From Rhyacophila brunnea (lineage: Eukaryota > Arthropoda > Insecta > Trichoptera > Rhyacophilidae), in NCBI GenBank assembly GCA_022495005.1, contig JAGYXB010000200.1, forward strand, positions 620,001-684,000: a stretch of DNA of 64,000 nt. The letters run 5' to 3'. Position 1 is the first letter of the stretch, and each line of letters opens with the position of its first letter. The notes beneath the pieces were generated by a model. That model saw only the letters and a list, made by a program, of their open reading frames with translations. It searched no databases and was not told the DNA's origin. A program made the position numbers and the translations under genes. Positions 24,036 to 34,186 of this stretch are shown here, in pieces.

Positions 24036-24870
24036 TAATTACAAGATAAAAAGATTTTTTTATATACCTACCACGTTTTTAAATTTTCTGTTGAATCATA
24101 TAAAATTGACAATTCTATGTATTAATAAATACTTTTTTTTGTACTTGATAGAAATAATGAATAAATATAGAATACTGAAATGTCATTTTGAAATTCTTAA
24201 TTACAAATAACAACTAATATAACGAGAAAGTAGAAAAGACAGCATGCGTTTATGTAAATATTAAAGAAACATGATAATATATACAATTATAAATTTAACC
24301 TATTTAACACGTCCACAAACATAATATAGTTAACAAAAAATAAATCAACCTTTATGGTGCCATCCAATAAGTTAATCGCACGATACACAGCATCATAAAG
24401 TGACGAGGTATCTTGAAGACCGTAGAGTTACGAGTGATATTGGTGGGAACATGAAAATTAATATTTGTCAGTATATACGAATTGTAAATGAACCCACAAA
24501 GAAGTAAAAAAAATGCTTTAAAAGAGCAATCACTGTTTGGGTGGACAAGGATTTCATTGATAGCATACCCAGAAGAAAACGAGAAAAGCACGTATATATT
24601 AAAAATTTTGTTGCTAGGACCCCCTTACCAACCAATAATAGTGTTTTACTTTTTACGAATTTTTTTCCGAAACATACAAAAGAGAATTGACTGAAAATAA
24701 ATTCAATTCTGCCTAAAAATGGCTAAAAGTATAAAAAAATGCATTGTCGTAGTGTTATGATATATTCTAAAAGTTTCAAATGCCTAGCTAGTCGGGAAGT
24801 TAGTTAAAAATCTTCAATCGTCCAATATAAATCTTGGACAAACAAGAATACGAGCTTATCAAAACGTGGT
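24036..24870 (+). mobile_element. HINE-3 (plus), split by a LINE-T insertion
   Basis: The 5' part (attacaagataaaaag ... gaaatgtcattttga) stops near 24,191 and the element resumes at gcacgtatatatt near 24,588, continuing to aaaacgtggt. The missing piece between them (tttccatagtaac in other copies) is only about 13 bases, so the LINE piece sits almost exactly at one point of an intact HINE. Confidence 0.65.
24192..24588 (-). mobile_element. LINE-T fragment inserted in HINE-3
   Basis: The reverse complement aligns with 1-360, from before gattgctcttttaaagc to gttatttgtaattaaga. The last ~90 bases of the LINE-T 3' end and its taaa tail are missing, so this is not a simple fresh insertion. A 20-base deletion (aagacagatgttatgtttca) breaks the C-terminal frame seen in the other copies. 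Confidence 0.6.
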
Positions 24871-24874
24871 AAAA

Positions 24875-25660
24875 TATAAACTGATCGATCGTAAAGAAGA
24901 TAGTGACTTAAATTTAAATTGGTTATTAGATAATATTATAGGGAGGAATATTTTTACTAGTAAAAGGTCCATCAATTTTTCCTTAGAAATATGTTGATAA
25001 ATAAACAAAGTATACTTACATAAAATATTCTGTGTTTACCTTTTAAAGCTCACTTGGTAGTAATTTTATTTTCAAGACCTTCAGGTAAGAGGCCCATCTT
25101 ATTTATAAGTCCTTAAACATGAATTAATTTACATAAAAGATATTCTGTAATTATTTTGAGTAACGCCTTGAAAAGCATTCGATTTATTTTTATGGCGATA
25201 TTAAACCGGCAAAGTGTAGGTACTTAGACGTTGTGAGTTTTATTTTCTCTCCCATAAAACGTTTTTTAATTTATTTTGAGAATATTATTAAAAATCGATA
25301 TGCGTTAAATTAATATAACCATTTAATGTGTGTAATTTAGTAATTCTCTAAGTTTCTAGGTCAATATGGATTATATTTGTTAAAGTACAAGAAGTGGGTT
25401 ACGAATTTACTACAACAATGCTAACAATAGATCTTAGTTGTTCTATAATTTGTCTTTAATCCAATGCAAAGTGGATAAATATGATATTTTACTTTTTACC
25501 ACGATTATAACTCATTTTTATTCATGAAAGGCTGTGGTCTACGGCCTATGCTATACTCTACGGTATATGCTACGGCGCTACGCCACGTTTAGACAAACTA
25601 TAGTATTTCTTTACTACATTCATCCAGCTGATCATTAGCTATTTTGTGTATGCTTAATGA
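24875..25660. other. no gene recognised; short ctacgg-rich repeat at 25,540-25,590
   Basis: AT-rich. A short imperfect repeat of (tatgct)/(ctacgg) units (ctacggcctatgctatactc, tacggtatatgctacgg) lies at 25,540-25,590. Confidence 0.4.
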
Positions 25661-25666
25661 CTGACT

Positions 25667-26330
25667 TAAGGGCAGACGTGCGCCGCGTAGGTCAAAATGG
25701 AGATTTTATGCTATATTCAAAGCATGATCCTAGATATTCCTTAAACGTTGTAGATAATTTATATAATATTGAAGCCTTATTATCCTATATATTTATTTTA
25801 AACATTTGATGACTGCATAAAGTATTTTTATTACATAAAATAGTTTTCTTTTAAACCTCTCTCTCTAATGTTTTAGAATAAAGTCATATTTCGGTACATC
25901 CATATGCAGTGGTGTTAATATTTTTTAGATTTATTAATTTTTAAACGCATTTACAAAACCATTAGACATATTTACGATAAAAAAATATATTTTATTATCT
26001 TTGTGATCCCAAATTTGACAAGAATTAGGGATTTTATTATTCAACAAATGCGCAAGATACATTTGAAGATAATTCTAAAGAAACTGATTGTAAGCTATGT
26101 CTTTGAACATTCAAGTGTTATAAATATCCTACGAATAATTTTTGCTTTATAATAATTATTGACCTAAGAATAAGGTAGTATTTTTTTAAAATACGATTTC
26201 TATTGGCATTTCCCAGTGGCTAAGCTACAACATACGGACGTAGCCATAAATTTACAAACGATAAATGAAGTAGGGAGTAAGATCATGATAACGTGCGTGT
26301 TTACTCTTACTCCATTTAATCTTGTCTACC
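25667..26330 (+). repeat. interspersed repeat X, copy 1 (plus)
   Basis: Shared with 46,682-47,355 (plus), 47,368-47,705 (minus) and 60,530-61,150 (minus). It begins near cttaagggcagacgtgc and contains tccttaaacgttgtagataa, catttgatgactgcataaag, tgcagtggtgtta, gaccataagaataagg-like and agtagggagtaa blocks. No coding capacity and no clear terminal inverted repeats; a non-autonomous DNA element is the likeliest class. Confidence 0.55.
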
Positions 26331-26726
26331 CGTTTTAGTCTACCCATGTATACATGTGACACACATATTCCTAAATAATAAATTTGGCGTTTGGGCCCCA
26401 AGTTATTTCAAATTTTAAAATATATTATTTTTATATATTATATTAGCAATGTCTTAATCCATTCTGATTTTAATATTTTTTTTTTGGATTGCGACTTTAT
26501 AATATTTTTTTTTATATAAGCGTTGTTTTTACAAAAACTAACCATATTATGAATAGCTTGATAATAATATATTCGCATTCCTGACGGTTTCTTATATTTG
26601 CAATAACTAGAGTAACAGAGCCATTCTTGAAATTCTCTTGTACTCATGATAGATAAATTGTACGTCTATTATTTATTTCAATAAAATCTGAATATAAAAC
26701 CGGTTTATCTAAGCGCCATGAATATT

Positions 26727-27066
26727 CTAAATATTTGACGACATAAAAAAGCCCTGAGGCATTATGGAATCGGTTATGTCACGTATAGTATCAATATGTT
26801 TTATGTTACAAGCCATATCGGGTGGAATTTCTAAGCCCGATCTTGGAAATGCCGACATTTTCAAATCATTTCGGCGAGGAAAATATTGACAATGCGTCCA
26901 TTTTATGGCAAGACCTTTCATACGATGATCGAGTCATAAAAGGGGGTTTCCATAAAAAAAATCCAAGAATCTTCCTAATGGTGTAGTCGTAAATATTCTG
27001 TAAACAAATTTTTATGGCAGTTACAGTATTCGTTATAATATTATTATGACTCGGACTAAGTAACAA
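26727..27066 (-). pseudogene. possible decayed ORF, family not recognised
   Basis: Two overlapping minus-strand frames (27,066-26,866 and 26,921-26,727) have protein-like composition: YDYTIRKILGFFLWKPPF in the first and SAFPRSGLEIPPDMACNIKH in the second. They could be one reading frame broken by a frameshift near 26,930. I do not recognise the family. The composition is unlike the surrounding AT-rich chance frames. Confidence 0.25.
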
Positions 27067-27559
27067 AAAGAAACATATAATATTAATAAATATTTTTATG
27101 GATATACGCGGTGATTTGATTTTGAAATAAATTATTATCCGACTTAAAACGACCTCGAAAATTATTTGTTTGTTTTATTTTTATTACAGTTGAGTTGATT
27201 TTGTACCTATTATTATATATTATGACAAAAACAACTTGTCAGAAAGTATTACCTATTGTAGATAAACACGCTTGATCTGTTCCCACATTCCTACCCCCAC
27301 CTCTAACGACGAATCTAGCACTTCACTGGACAGTGAATTACTTGAGTAAAAAAAAATATGGGATTTTTGTCTAATTTTACAACGTTTTTATTAGCTGGTA
27401 TTCTTATTTGTCCGGTGGTTGTTTATCCAGTACAAATCTTGTAATCGATTTTTAACTAACTTCCCGACTAGCTACATATTTGAAACTTTTAGAATATATC
27501 GACACTTCCTACGTATACTATTGTAACTAACAAAATGGCGTTTTTCACTTTTTTTCATT

Positions 27560-28345
27560 TTTCGTATCCATAGTATGTATTACATATGATGCCATTTACA
27601 GAATTTCAAAATTCGTGTAATAAGTGCGATTTTCAAGCATTGCATATTATTGTATCTCAAATGTCTTGAATTTTTTCCGACGTAAAGTATGGTAATGTAT
27701 TTAGCAACACTATACGCGGGAAACGCATGGAGAACTTGCCGCGCGGGTGTATTGTTACTGCTAATTACGATACTTCACTTCGGACGGGAGGTGACACACC
27801 GCTATCACTGTGAACTTTCGGTTATATTGTATTTTTTGTATGGTTTGGTTAATATTAAATACCATAATGAAGAGATCTAGACAATGTCAATAAATATTGC
27901 GCAATATACCCGCCCCTACAGGACTTTAGTGTCAAGAATACAAAAATTGATAGAAAATCTATGCGTGCACAAAAATGTGTGATTAGGCCAGATGGGACAA
28001 TTAATAGTACAGCGTATAATATTATAGAAACGGATAATAATAGTAAAACAACAATGGACGAAATAAATTCTACCCAGGGAAACTGTGACTTTAGGATTCA
28101 AGGTAAGTTAATATTTTTAATCTTTTTCTCGTACGACAACAAAAAGTATCGTAAGTTATACTTACCATTGTCTACGTCGTTTCTTTGCTTGTAACTATTA
28201 TTGTATGTAATATTTACCATATTTTACGTCGGAAAAAACTGAAAAAAAATATTGTATCTATCACTTATGGTAATTTACGTCGTGCTTATTTTAGTAAAAT
28301 AAATTGTATGTAGTACTTACCATATTCTACGGCGACATACAATTT
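27560..28345. repeat. left subterminal motif array of the transposon
   Basis: Copies of cGACGTAAAnTATnGTAA(gtattacatac), related to the inverted-repeat core ctacgtaaagtattgtaac, occur at 27,678 (plus) and in reverse at about 28,202-28,232 (gtatgtaatatttaccatat, then tttacgtcgg), 28,268-28,284 and 28,305-28,336. The related right-side copies lie at 30,828 and 30,881. Such arrays in other transposons bind transposase; here that is inference. Confidence 0.5.
27869..28102 (+). pseudogene. transposon ORF, exon 1 remnant
   Basis: It begins ATGAAGAGATCTAGACAATG (MKRSRQC) and, after a frameshift near 27,890, continues in another frame through VKNTKIDRKSMRAQKCVI and RPDGTINST to DFRIQ at a perfect 5' splice site (aag/gtaagt, exon end 28,102). 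The next acceptor (tttttacag/agtc at 28,414/28,415) keeps the phase. The N-terminal basic region and the transposon context fit a DNA-binding N-terminus, but this is inference. Confidence 0.5.
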
Positions 28346-28414
28346 TAGTTACAATATTATACGCATGATAACTTTTATAAATTCATGTTTATTTAGTTGT
28401 TTTGCTTTTTACAG

Positions 28415-28575
28415 AGTCACAACTGCCTCCAGGTGCTGATTAAAATATGATAATAGAACTTTTAGACATTATTTGTGACGATGATGAGACTAGTGCCAGC
28501 GTTGCTGATACAAACAGACTACATTCTCTCGAAAAGATTAACTGTAAAAGTAATTGGATATGTTATAAAATATAG
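28415..28575 (+). pseudogene. transposon ORF, exon 2 remnant
   Basis: Joined in phase to exon 1, it reads ESQLPPGAD, then an in-frame TAA at 28,441, then NMIIELLDIICDDDETSASV and LHSLEKINCKS. The same frame on both sides of the stop argues that this is a nonsense mutation (CAA to TAA) in a former exon. An acidic stretch (CDDDE) lies in the middle. The exon may end at aaaa/gtaatt near 28,553. Confidence 0.45.
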
Positions 28576-28831
28576 AGCTATTTTTGGGAAAAATCACCTC
28601 AAGAGGTACTGTTACCATAAACTATGAGATTTATAATGCTTTATAATCATGTTGTTTAAAAAAAAAAAACTCTATTTTAATGGTTATGGTTACGGGTGAT
28701 CGAAATAAAAGTGGTAATATTTTGCTAAATTAGCGATAAATGAAAAGCAACGCAGAGTTTTTACTGAAACTCAGTTGTGGCGAAGTTTTACCATTAAATA
28801 TCATCTGACGAAATATCGAAATGAAAATAAC

Positions 28832-29215
28832 ATGGAGCTGGTTAAAGTCTGCAAAAAAAGTTTCTAGCTATATTCTTTATTTGTGATCAATTCGTATTCA
28901 CAGCTTTGGGCAAGGTGGATAATAAAACTGGCGTTTTAACACCTGATCAACGAAGTCGACACAAAAATTACAATGTTGTATTAACTGATGATATGAATAC
29001 CAGTTTTTCCGACCATGTTAAGTCCATCCAACCGGTCGAATCAGGTTATGTTCGACAGCGATCTTTACTTAGATGGCGACCTGGATTTTACCCCTTTGCT
29101 TAAACTATAAATAATGAATGGTATAAACCCATTACATACACACATAAAGCTCAAACAGAAAGGCAGTCTCAATTATTCATAAACAATGAAAATTTTAAAT
29201 TGTGTTGTGTCACTA
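28832..29215 (+). pseudogene. transposon ORF, central part
   Basis: Pieces in several frames make up one recognisable stretch: MELVKVCKK, then FTALGKVDNKTGVLTPDQRS (open frame 28,906-29,103), DHVKSIQPVESGYVRQRS, and, after a frameshift near 29,058, LYLDGDLDFTPLLKL and YTHKAQTERQS. This order (DQRSRH, DHVKSxQPVESHY, LYLDGDLxFT, KAxTERQ) is that of an uncharacterised insect transposon-encoded family I know from many genomes. At least three frameshifts or stops break it, so no protein is made. Confidence 0.6.
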
Positions 29216-29484
29216 TGTCCCTAAAAAAGACTAGTATGACGAATGTCATATTTTCAAAAACTTACAAGTACAAGTAGCATCCACGGAATAACTCCCAGTT
29301 TATGGCAAGAACCTTTTTCATCAGTTAAAATTATTTGATAAACATGATGTTCAATCATCACACGGCAAAATTGTATCTGTGAATTTTGACTTCCAAAAAG
29401 TTTTGAATACCCTTCACGGAAATTTGAGTATATTTTATTATAAACGTAAATTATCAGTTTTTCCATTCACATATAAGGTGGCTA

Positions 29485-29863
29485 CATAATATATATGGCA
29501 GGAGGCTGAAGGCAAACGAGGTGCAAATGAGGACTCGAGTTGTCATCGATGTCTCGATAGGCCAGAACAGAAATCGCATTGTTTATGACTTTAACATGAC
29601 TGTATGTGGTCCATAAATACAATGTTATTATAAAACACAAATTTTTGGAAAGGGGACATACGGAAAATGAAGAGGACTACGTTCAAGCCCTGATTGAAAG
29701 ATATTCGAAAAACAAACAAATGTTTGCACCTCAAGAAGGGTACTGTCTAGTTGGGAGAGCAAAACAAGAGAGAAAACCAGAGGATGTGGTAGAGATCAAT
29801 CACGTAGATATGTTTGATTTCAGAGCTCTATTAAAATATCATATATGGACTAATACAAATTAA
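29485..29863 (+). pseudogene. transposon ORF, C-terminal core with GQNRN and GHTENE motifs
   Basis: The pieces are EAEGKRGANEDSS (about 29,500), SIGQNRNRIVYDF (29,550-29,590) in a second frame, and, after another shift, a clean 85-codon frame, 29,606-29,863, with HKFLERGHTENEEDYVQALI and EINHVDMFDFRALL. In the family the region before GQNRN usually reads SDNCSG; here the Asp-Asn-Cys is lost, so a likely metal-binding residue is gone. The two motifs resemble the second and third acidic blocks of an RNase-H-like transposase; that reading is inference. Confidence 0.65.
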
Positions 29864-29999
29864 TATAAATCACAATGATTCGTTTAAGATTAATTACAGT
29901 GCGACTTGTCCAGCACTGTCTTCTCGACCATGGCCGTGAAAAGTAACACCTAGCACACGCAACAGCACAGCAAACTTCATTTTCGGTAAAGGTTCTTTA

Positions 30000-30125
30000 T
30001 TCACAAATATTGCCAATTCCAAAAGCTAAGACAGATGATTTACTGGATATGTGTAATATAGTGGAATCATTCCTGAGCGTTATCTTGAGTTTTTCAGTAA
30101 ATTTATACCTGTTAATACCTACCAC
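30000..30125 (+). pseudogene. transposon ORF, extreme C-terminus
   Basis: Broken frames read KTDDLLDMC and, in a shifted frame, PERYLEFFSKFIP before a stop near 30,120. Related proteins end with a similar IPxxYxxFY block. The tandem duplication starts at 30,128, just beyond. Confidence 0.35.
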
Positions 30126-30779
30126 TGAAATTCCACCAGCAGTTTCTGAGGAAGATTGATTTTATTATTTGTGAATACGAACACCTATAGCAAATTGTGT
30201 TTTTGTAGGATGAAAACAAAATCAGCTTAATAATTAATATGTCAGTGTAAAAAATCTATTTTTGGTTGTATGTTAAAATTTTGCATGCTTCTTTTTTCGC
30301 ATCATATAATTGAAAATTAGTTCCAAACTAAAAATATAGTTGCAAAATGATTTTTTTTCCAATTTCACGTATATTCTAACCTGAAGTCTTTCACCTTACC
30401 AGCCTTACACCCTTTCCACCTAATCACCCATTGTTATTCCCATGTCTGATTTTACTTTGATATTTGATAAATTATTGTACCAATTATTCGTAAGAACGTT
30501 GGTTTGAAGTGATTGTAATTTTTCTTTTAATTTTATTTCAATATTTTCATACTCCCTTGATATGGATTTTTGATTGAAATTGTTTCTTCTCTATCTTTTT
30601 TCTGTATGTTTAATTTTTATCACGTCATGAAAGTCTTAAATTTATTTTATGTTTTATGAAATGACAATAAAAGCAATTTTATATAGAGAATATTTTTTCC
30701 AACCTACCTGATGACCCATACCATAACTTTTAATTATTGTTATTACCGAATTATAATTTTAAATACGCAAAAAATCCTA

Positions 30780-30920
30780 AGTGAAGAATTGTATCTAGCA
30801 TATACAATATATTTCACCAACACCATGACGACGTAAATTATAATAAGTATCACATACAATTAAATGCATGTAAGAGGTTCCGCCGTAAACTATTGTATGT
30901 GCTTTATACAATATTTCGAA
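30780..30920 (+). repeat. right subterminal motif array of the transposon
   Basis: Two copies of the motif, cgacgtaaattataataagt (about 30,828) and cgccgtaaactattgtatgt (about 30,881), each followed by acatac/tatac-type bases, lie 230-320 bp inside the right end. They are repeated in the second duplication unit near 37,645-37,700. Confidence 0.45.
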
Positions 30921-32658
30921 CAAATTCTTTTCCGCAATGTAGTGTTGTAACTGCATTTTCTGATAAACCACAAAAAATATTAGATATCCTTTAATGAAAA
31001 ACAAATCTATTTATAATTGACAATAAACATCCCAAATTTGGTGCAAAACATTCAAAAGGTCGACTTACACCAAGCTTTTGTGTCTTTAAACCGCTCTCCT
31101 GTAAAGTTGCGATTTTGAAGTTACAATACTTTACGTAGGAGGTGTCGATATCAGAACACGATGCCAATGCATTATTTTAATACTTTTAGTCATCTTTAAG
31201 TAGAATTGAATTCATTTTCAGCTAATTCCGTTTTGTACAAAAAGTTATTTCGGAATAAATCCGCAATCCAATCCACTATTATTGGTTGCTAAGTGGGTGG
31301 TCCCAGCTACTAAATTATTAATATATACGTGCGTTACTATGGAAATCAAAATGAAATGTCAAAATGACATTTAAGTATTCTATATTTGTTTGTTTGTTTT
31401 TTATTTACTTAATATTATCAAATACAAGTTTGAGCATATTGAGCATAATAATTTAACAGAAAATTTAAAAACGTTGTATATAAAACGTTTTTTTATCTTG
31501 TTTATGTTTTATGAATGATTTTACTTCGATTTTTGTAGTCCTGATATTATTTCAATTTGAAATCGGAAACACTTTTTTTTAATAATTAGATAATCATAGA
31601 TAGGTATATAATAACTAAAACAGGTTTATTATTTATATTTCGGTGGTTTTTTCGATATTTAAATCCGCGTTGTCAAAAGACAATATCACGTTGCTTTATT
31701 ACATTCAATAAATTTATTGTCTCTACCCAATATTCCTTGTGATGATTTAAATCAAACAAGGCGACATTGGGGCATCCTTATTATTATAGGGAAGAAAAGA
31801 ATAAAACTCAGTATAAAACTGCATTGATTAATCAAATCATGATACTTCACTGGGTATATAATTATTTGAAGTCTATCCACCTTTACACCGATTTCATTTG
31901 TTTTTCAGGCGTAACATTTTTACTTTCAAATATCGAATCATTTGAGCTGTCAGAATAATTCAATGAATGATAATGAAAACATTTATGTAAGTAAATTAAA
32001 TTTATGTGACATTTAGTATAAAAAATTAACCCACGATTATTATATTAGCCATTAGGACACCATCCTACCTGCAAGGTCAACCAAGGCATCTGACTCAGCT
32101 AGTAGATATAAATTTAATTACTTCAAGATTTCTCATTTGAGAACTTAAATATTAAGATTACAGTTATTAAAATGAACGATAAAATGACGTGTATTACAAA
32201 GAATTATGTAGAAACGTGGGTATTTAAGTAAGCTGGGAAAATAATAATTATAATATGAATGAAACGCTAGTATTAGCAAATTATCTGAAAATAAAATCGG
32301 CTCTGCTGGAATAATAATTCATTCTATGTCTTTAAGTGAAATAAAATACTACTCATAATCTTGTATCTTGTCAAATAATATATTCAGTGGCTCAAGATAA
32401 TATTGAATATAGCTTATTTTTATTTAATAATTAACTAATAGGTATGTACAGAATGCTTCAATATTCCACTGAGTACTTAATATAGAAAAATATGAGATAA
32501 CAATAGCTCAATACTATGAAAAATATAAAATAACAGATTGAATGTACGTACTTGGTCTATATAATAAAATTAAATTATGCCGAGTTTTGTCAATAGGCAC
32601 GGATTACTCGATAGTACTAAGACAAATGACGTTTGAGATGTGGTGGAAATGAGTTATT

Positions 32659-33117
32659 ACCACGTTTTAATTAGTTCGTATTCTTGTTTGTCCAGTATAA
32701 ATGTTTTCTTGTGTGTCCAGTACATTATTTTTTCTTGTTTGTCCAAGATTTGTTTTGGACCATTGAAGATTTTTAACTAACTTCCCGACTAGCTAGACAT
32801 TTGAAACTTTTATAATATATCAGGACACGACGACAATGAATTCTTTTAATACTTTTAGCCATTTTAAGCAGAATTGAATTCATTTTCAGTTAATTCTGTT
32901 TTGTATGGAAAGTTATTTAGGAAGAAATTCGTAAAAAGTAAAACACTATTATTGGTTCATGTCAAAAAGACATTTCAGTATTCTATATTTATTCAGTATT
33001 TCTATCAAGTACAAAAAAAAGTATTTATTAATACATAGAATTGTCAAGTTTAAATATGATTTAACAGAAAATTTAAAAACGTGGTATATAAAAAGTTCTT
33101 TTTATCTTGTAATTATT
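32659..33117 (-). mobile_element. HINE-5 (minus)
   Basis: Begins accacgttttaattagttcg, carries a short repeat of tcttgtttgtccagta units at its 5' side, and ends aaaaacgtggtatataaaaa, gttctttttatcttgtaatt: subterminal repeat, hairpin and end in Helentron order. Duplicated at 39,475-39,938. Confidence 0.7.
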
Positions 33118-33763
33118 TTTGTGGTTCGATCATTAAATTGTTATATTTTTAGTGTCTCAAAAATACGATAGCAAGAGTTATTCCATGAACAAGTTTCAAT
33201 TGTTTTTCAAGGGTAGTTGGAGAAAAATATAATACCTATAATCAAACAAAAAAGAAGGTTTTTTAGCTTGCTTTTATCGGTCTCGAATCAACCGTTGAAA
33301 CATTTTTTTTTTACTGCATATGCATTTTTTTGGCAGATAATCTCTATTGTATAATGTGGATTTATTATGCAAACATAATTTAATTAAAAACTAATTAAAT
33401 TTATGTGAATGAAATTAGTAACATTCCATTAAATCTTTCATTGAATTTAAAAATTGGAATATCTGGCGTGAATAAAAAAGATTACATGTTAAATAGATCT
33501 TACATTCAGTATGAATGGATAGAGACTATCCTCTTTTAAACGTATCGTTACAAATTTGTATTTCAGAAATAGTAATTGGATATTATATACTTCAAGAGTT
33601 ATACGATACTTAATCAAAATCGATCAGCAGACAATGAATGAAGGTACTGGAGTTCATTCATCAACTTATTTAATAGCTTTAAACAAGTTTGTGATGATTG
33701 ACTGCAAGAAACAAAAAGCTCTCTTCTCATCAAAGTCAGCCCTAGTCGTACAAGGTTACATGT

Positions 33764-34186
33764 AAGTTGTACGTATGCAGTTAATCGTGGGACACTTATT
33801 CGTGCGCCATAGTACGTGAAACATGAGTTCGTATAACATTTTATCAAATGACGAGTTCTTCGTTGAACATTTCACCGTGGAATACATTTGTACGTATCTA
33901 ACAAAATGCGGCGATAGTTTGCAAATAGTACTGTTCCAATTAGATTAACCCTAACCTAACCTAACCTAGTAAAGACATCTCATAAAATTTGCCACATATT
34001 GTAACATACGTACAAATATACTACACGGTGAAATGTTCAACGAAGAACTCGTCATTTGATTAGATGTTATACATCTAATATGATATACATATATATATAT
34101 GTCATATTAGATGATATATATATATATATTTCACGTACTGCGGCGCACGAATAAGTATCCTGCGGTGAACTGTTTACATACAAATT
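33764..34186. repeat. 423-bp palindromic element with telomere-like run and AT repeat
   Basis: The left arm (gacacttattcgtgcgcc...agtacgtgaaa ... atgacgagttcttcgttgaa, catttcaccgtg) is mirrored by the right arm (cacggtgaaatgttcaacga, agaactcgtcat ... tttcacgtactgcggcgcac, gaataagtatcc). The centre holds ccctaacctaacctaacctag (33,949-33,969) and the right arm is interrupted by a (ta)n tract (34,085-34,130). Probably a foldback element; no coding frame. Confidence 0.65.

Larger units (their letters stand above)
27500..31147 (+). mobile_element. 3,648-bp DNA transposon with ATAT target duplication
   Basis: The left end is cgacacttcctacgtatact and then attgtaac; the right end in reverse is cgacacctcctacgtaaagt and then attgtaac (25 of the first 28 positions equal). 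ATAT flanks both ends (27,496-27,499 and 31,148-31,151), and other HINE copies show the empty site with a single ATAT. The element carries broken coding sequence from about 27,869 to 30,125 and many subterminal copies of the inverted-repeat motif. The encoded protein belongs to an insect family with GQNRN and GHTxNExD motifs. A 4-bp duplication is compatible with Sola- or Ginger-type elements; assignment is open. Confidence 0.8.
27379..31500 (-). mobile_element. HINE-4 (minus), split by the 3.6-kb transposon
   Basis: The 5' half, 27,379-27,499 (acaacgtttttattagctgg ... acttttagaatatat), and the 3' half, 31,148-31,500 (atatcagaacacgatgcc ... ttaaaaacgttgtatataaaacg...tatcttg), join into one HINE when the transposon and one ATAT copy are removed; the joined junction, agaatatatcagaacac, is exactly what other HINEs show. 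Confidence 0.75.

Noticed and set aside
24352..24694. Opposed frames of 79 and 68 codons
   Set aside because: Both lie within the LINE-T piece in HINE-3; the true LINE frame is a different one and is broken.
30795..31004. 69-codon minus frame repeated at 37,611
   Set aside because: It lies in the right subterminal region of the transposon and is repeated only because of the tandem duplication; no motif.
33556..33847. Opposed frames (69 and 77 codons) repeated at 40,372-40,663
   Set aside because: Both strands are open over the palindromic element; substitutions between units show no coding pattern.
33946..33969. True telomere or chromosome end
   Set aside because: Only about four units, inside a palindrome within a longer contig, and duplicated with it.
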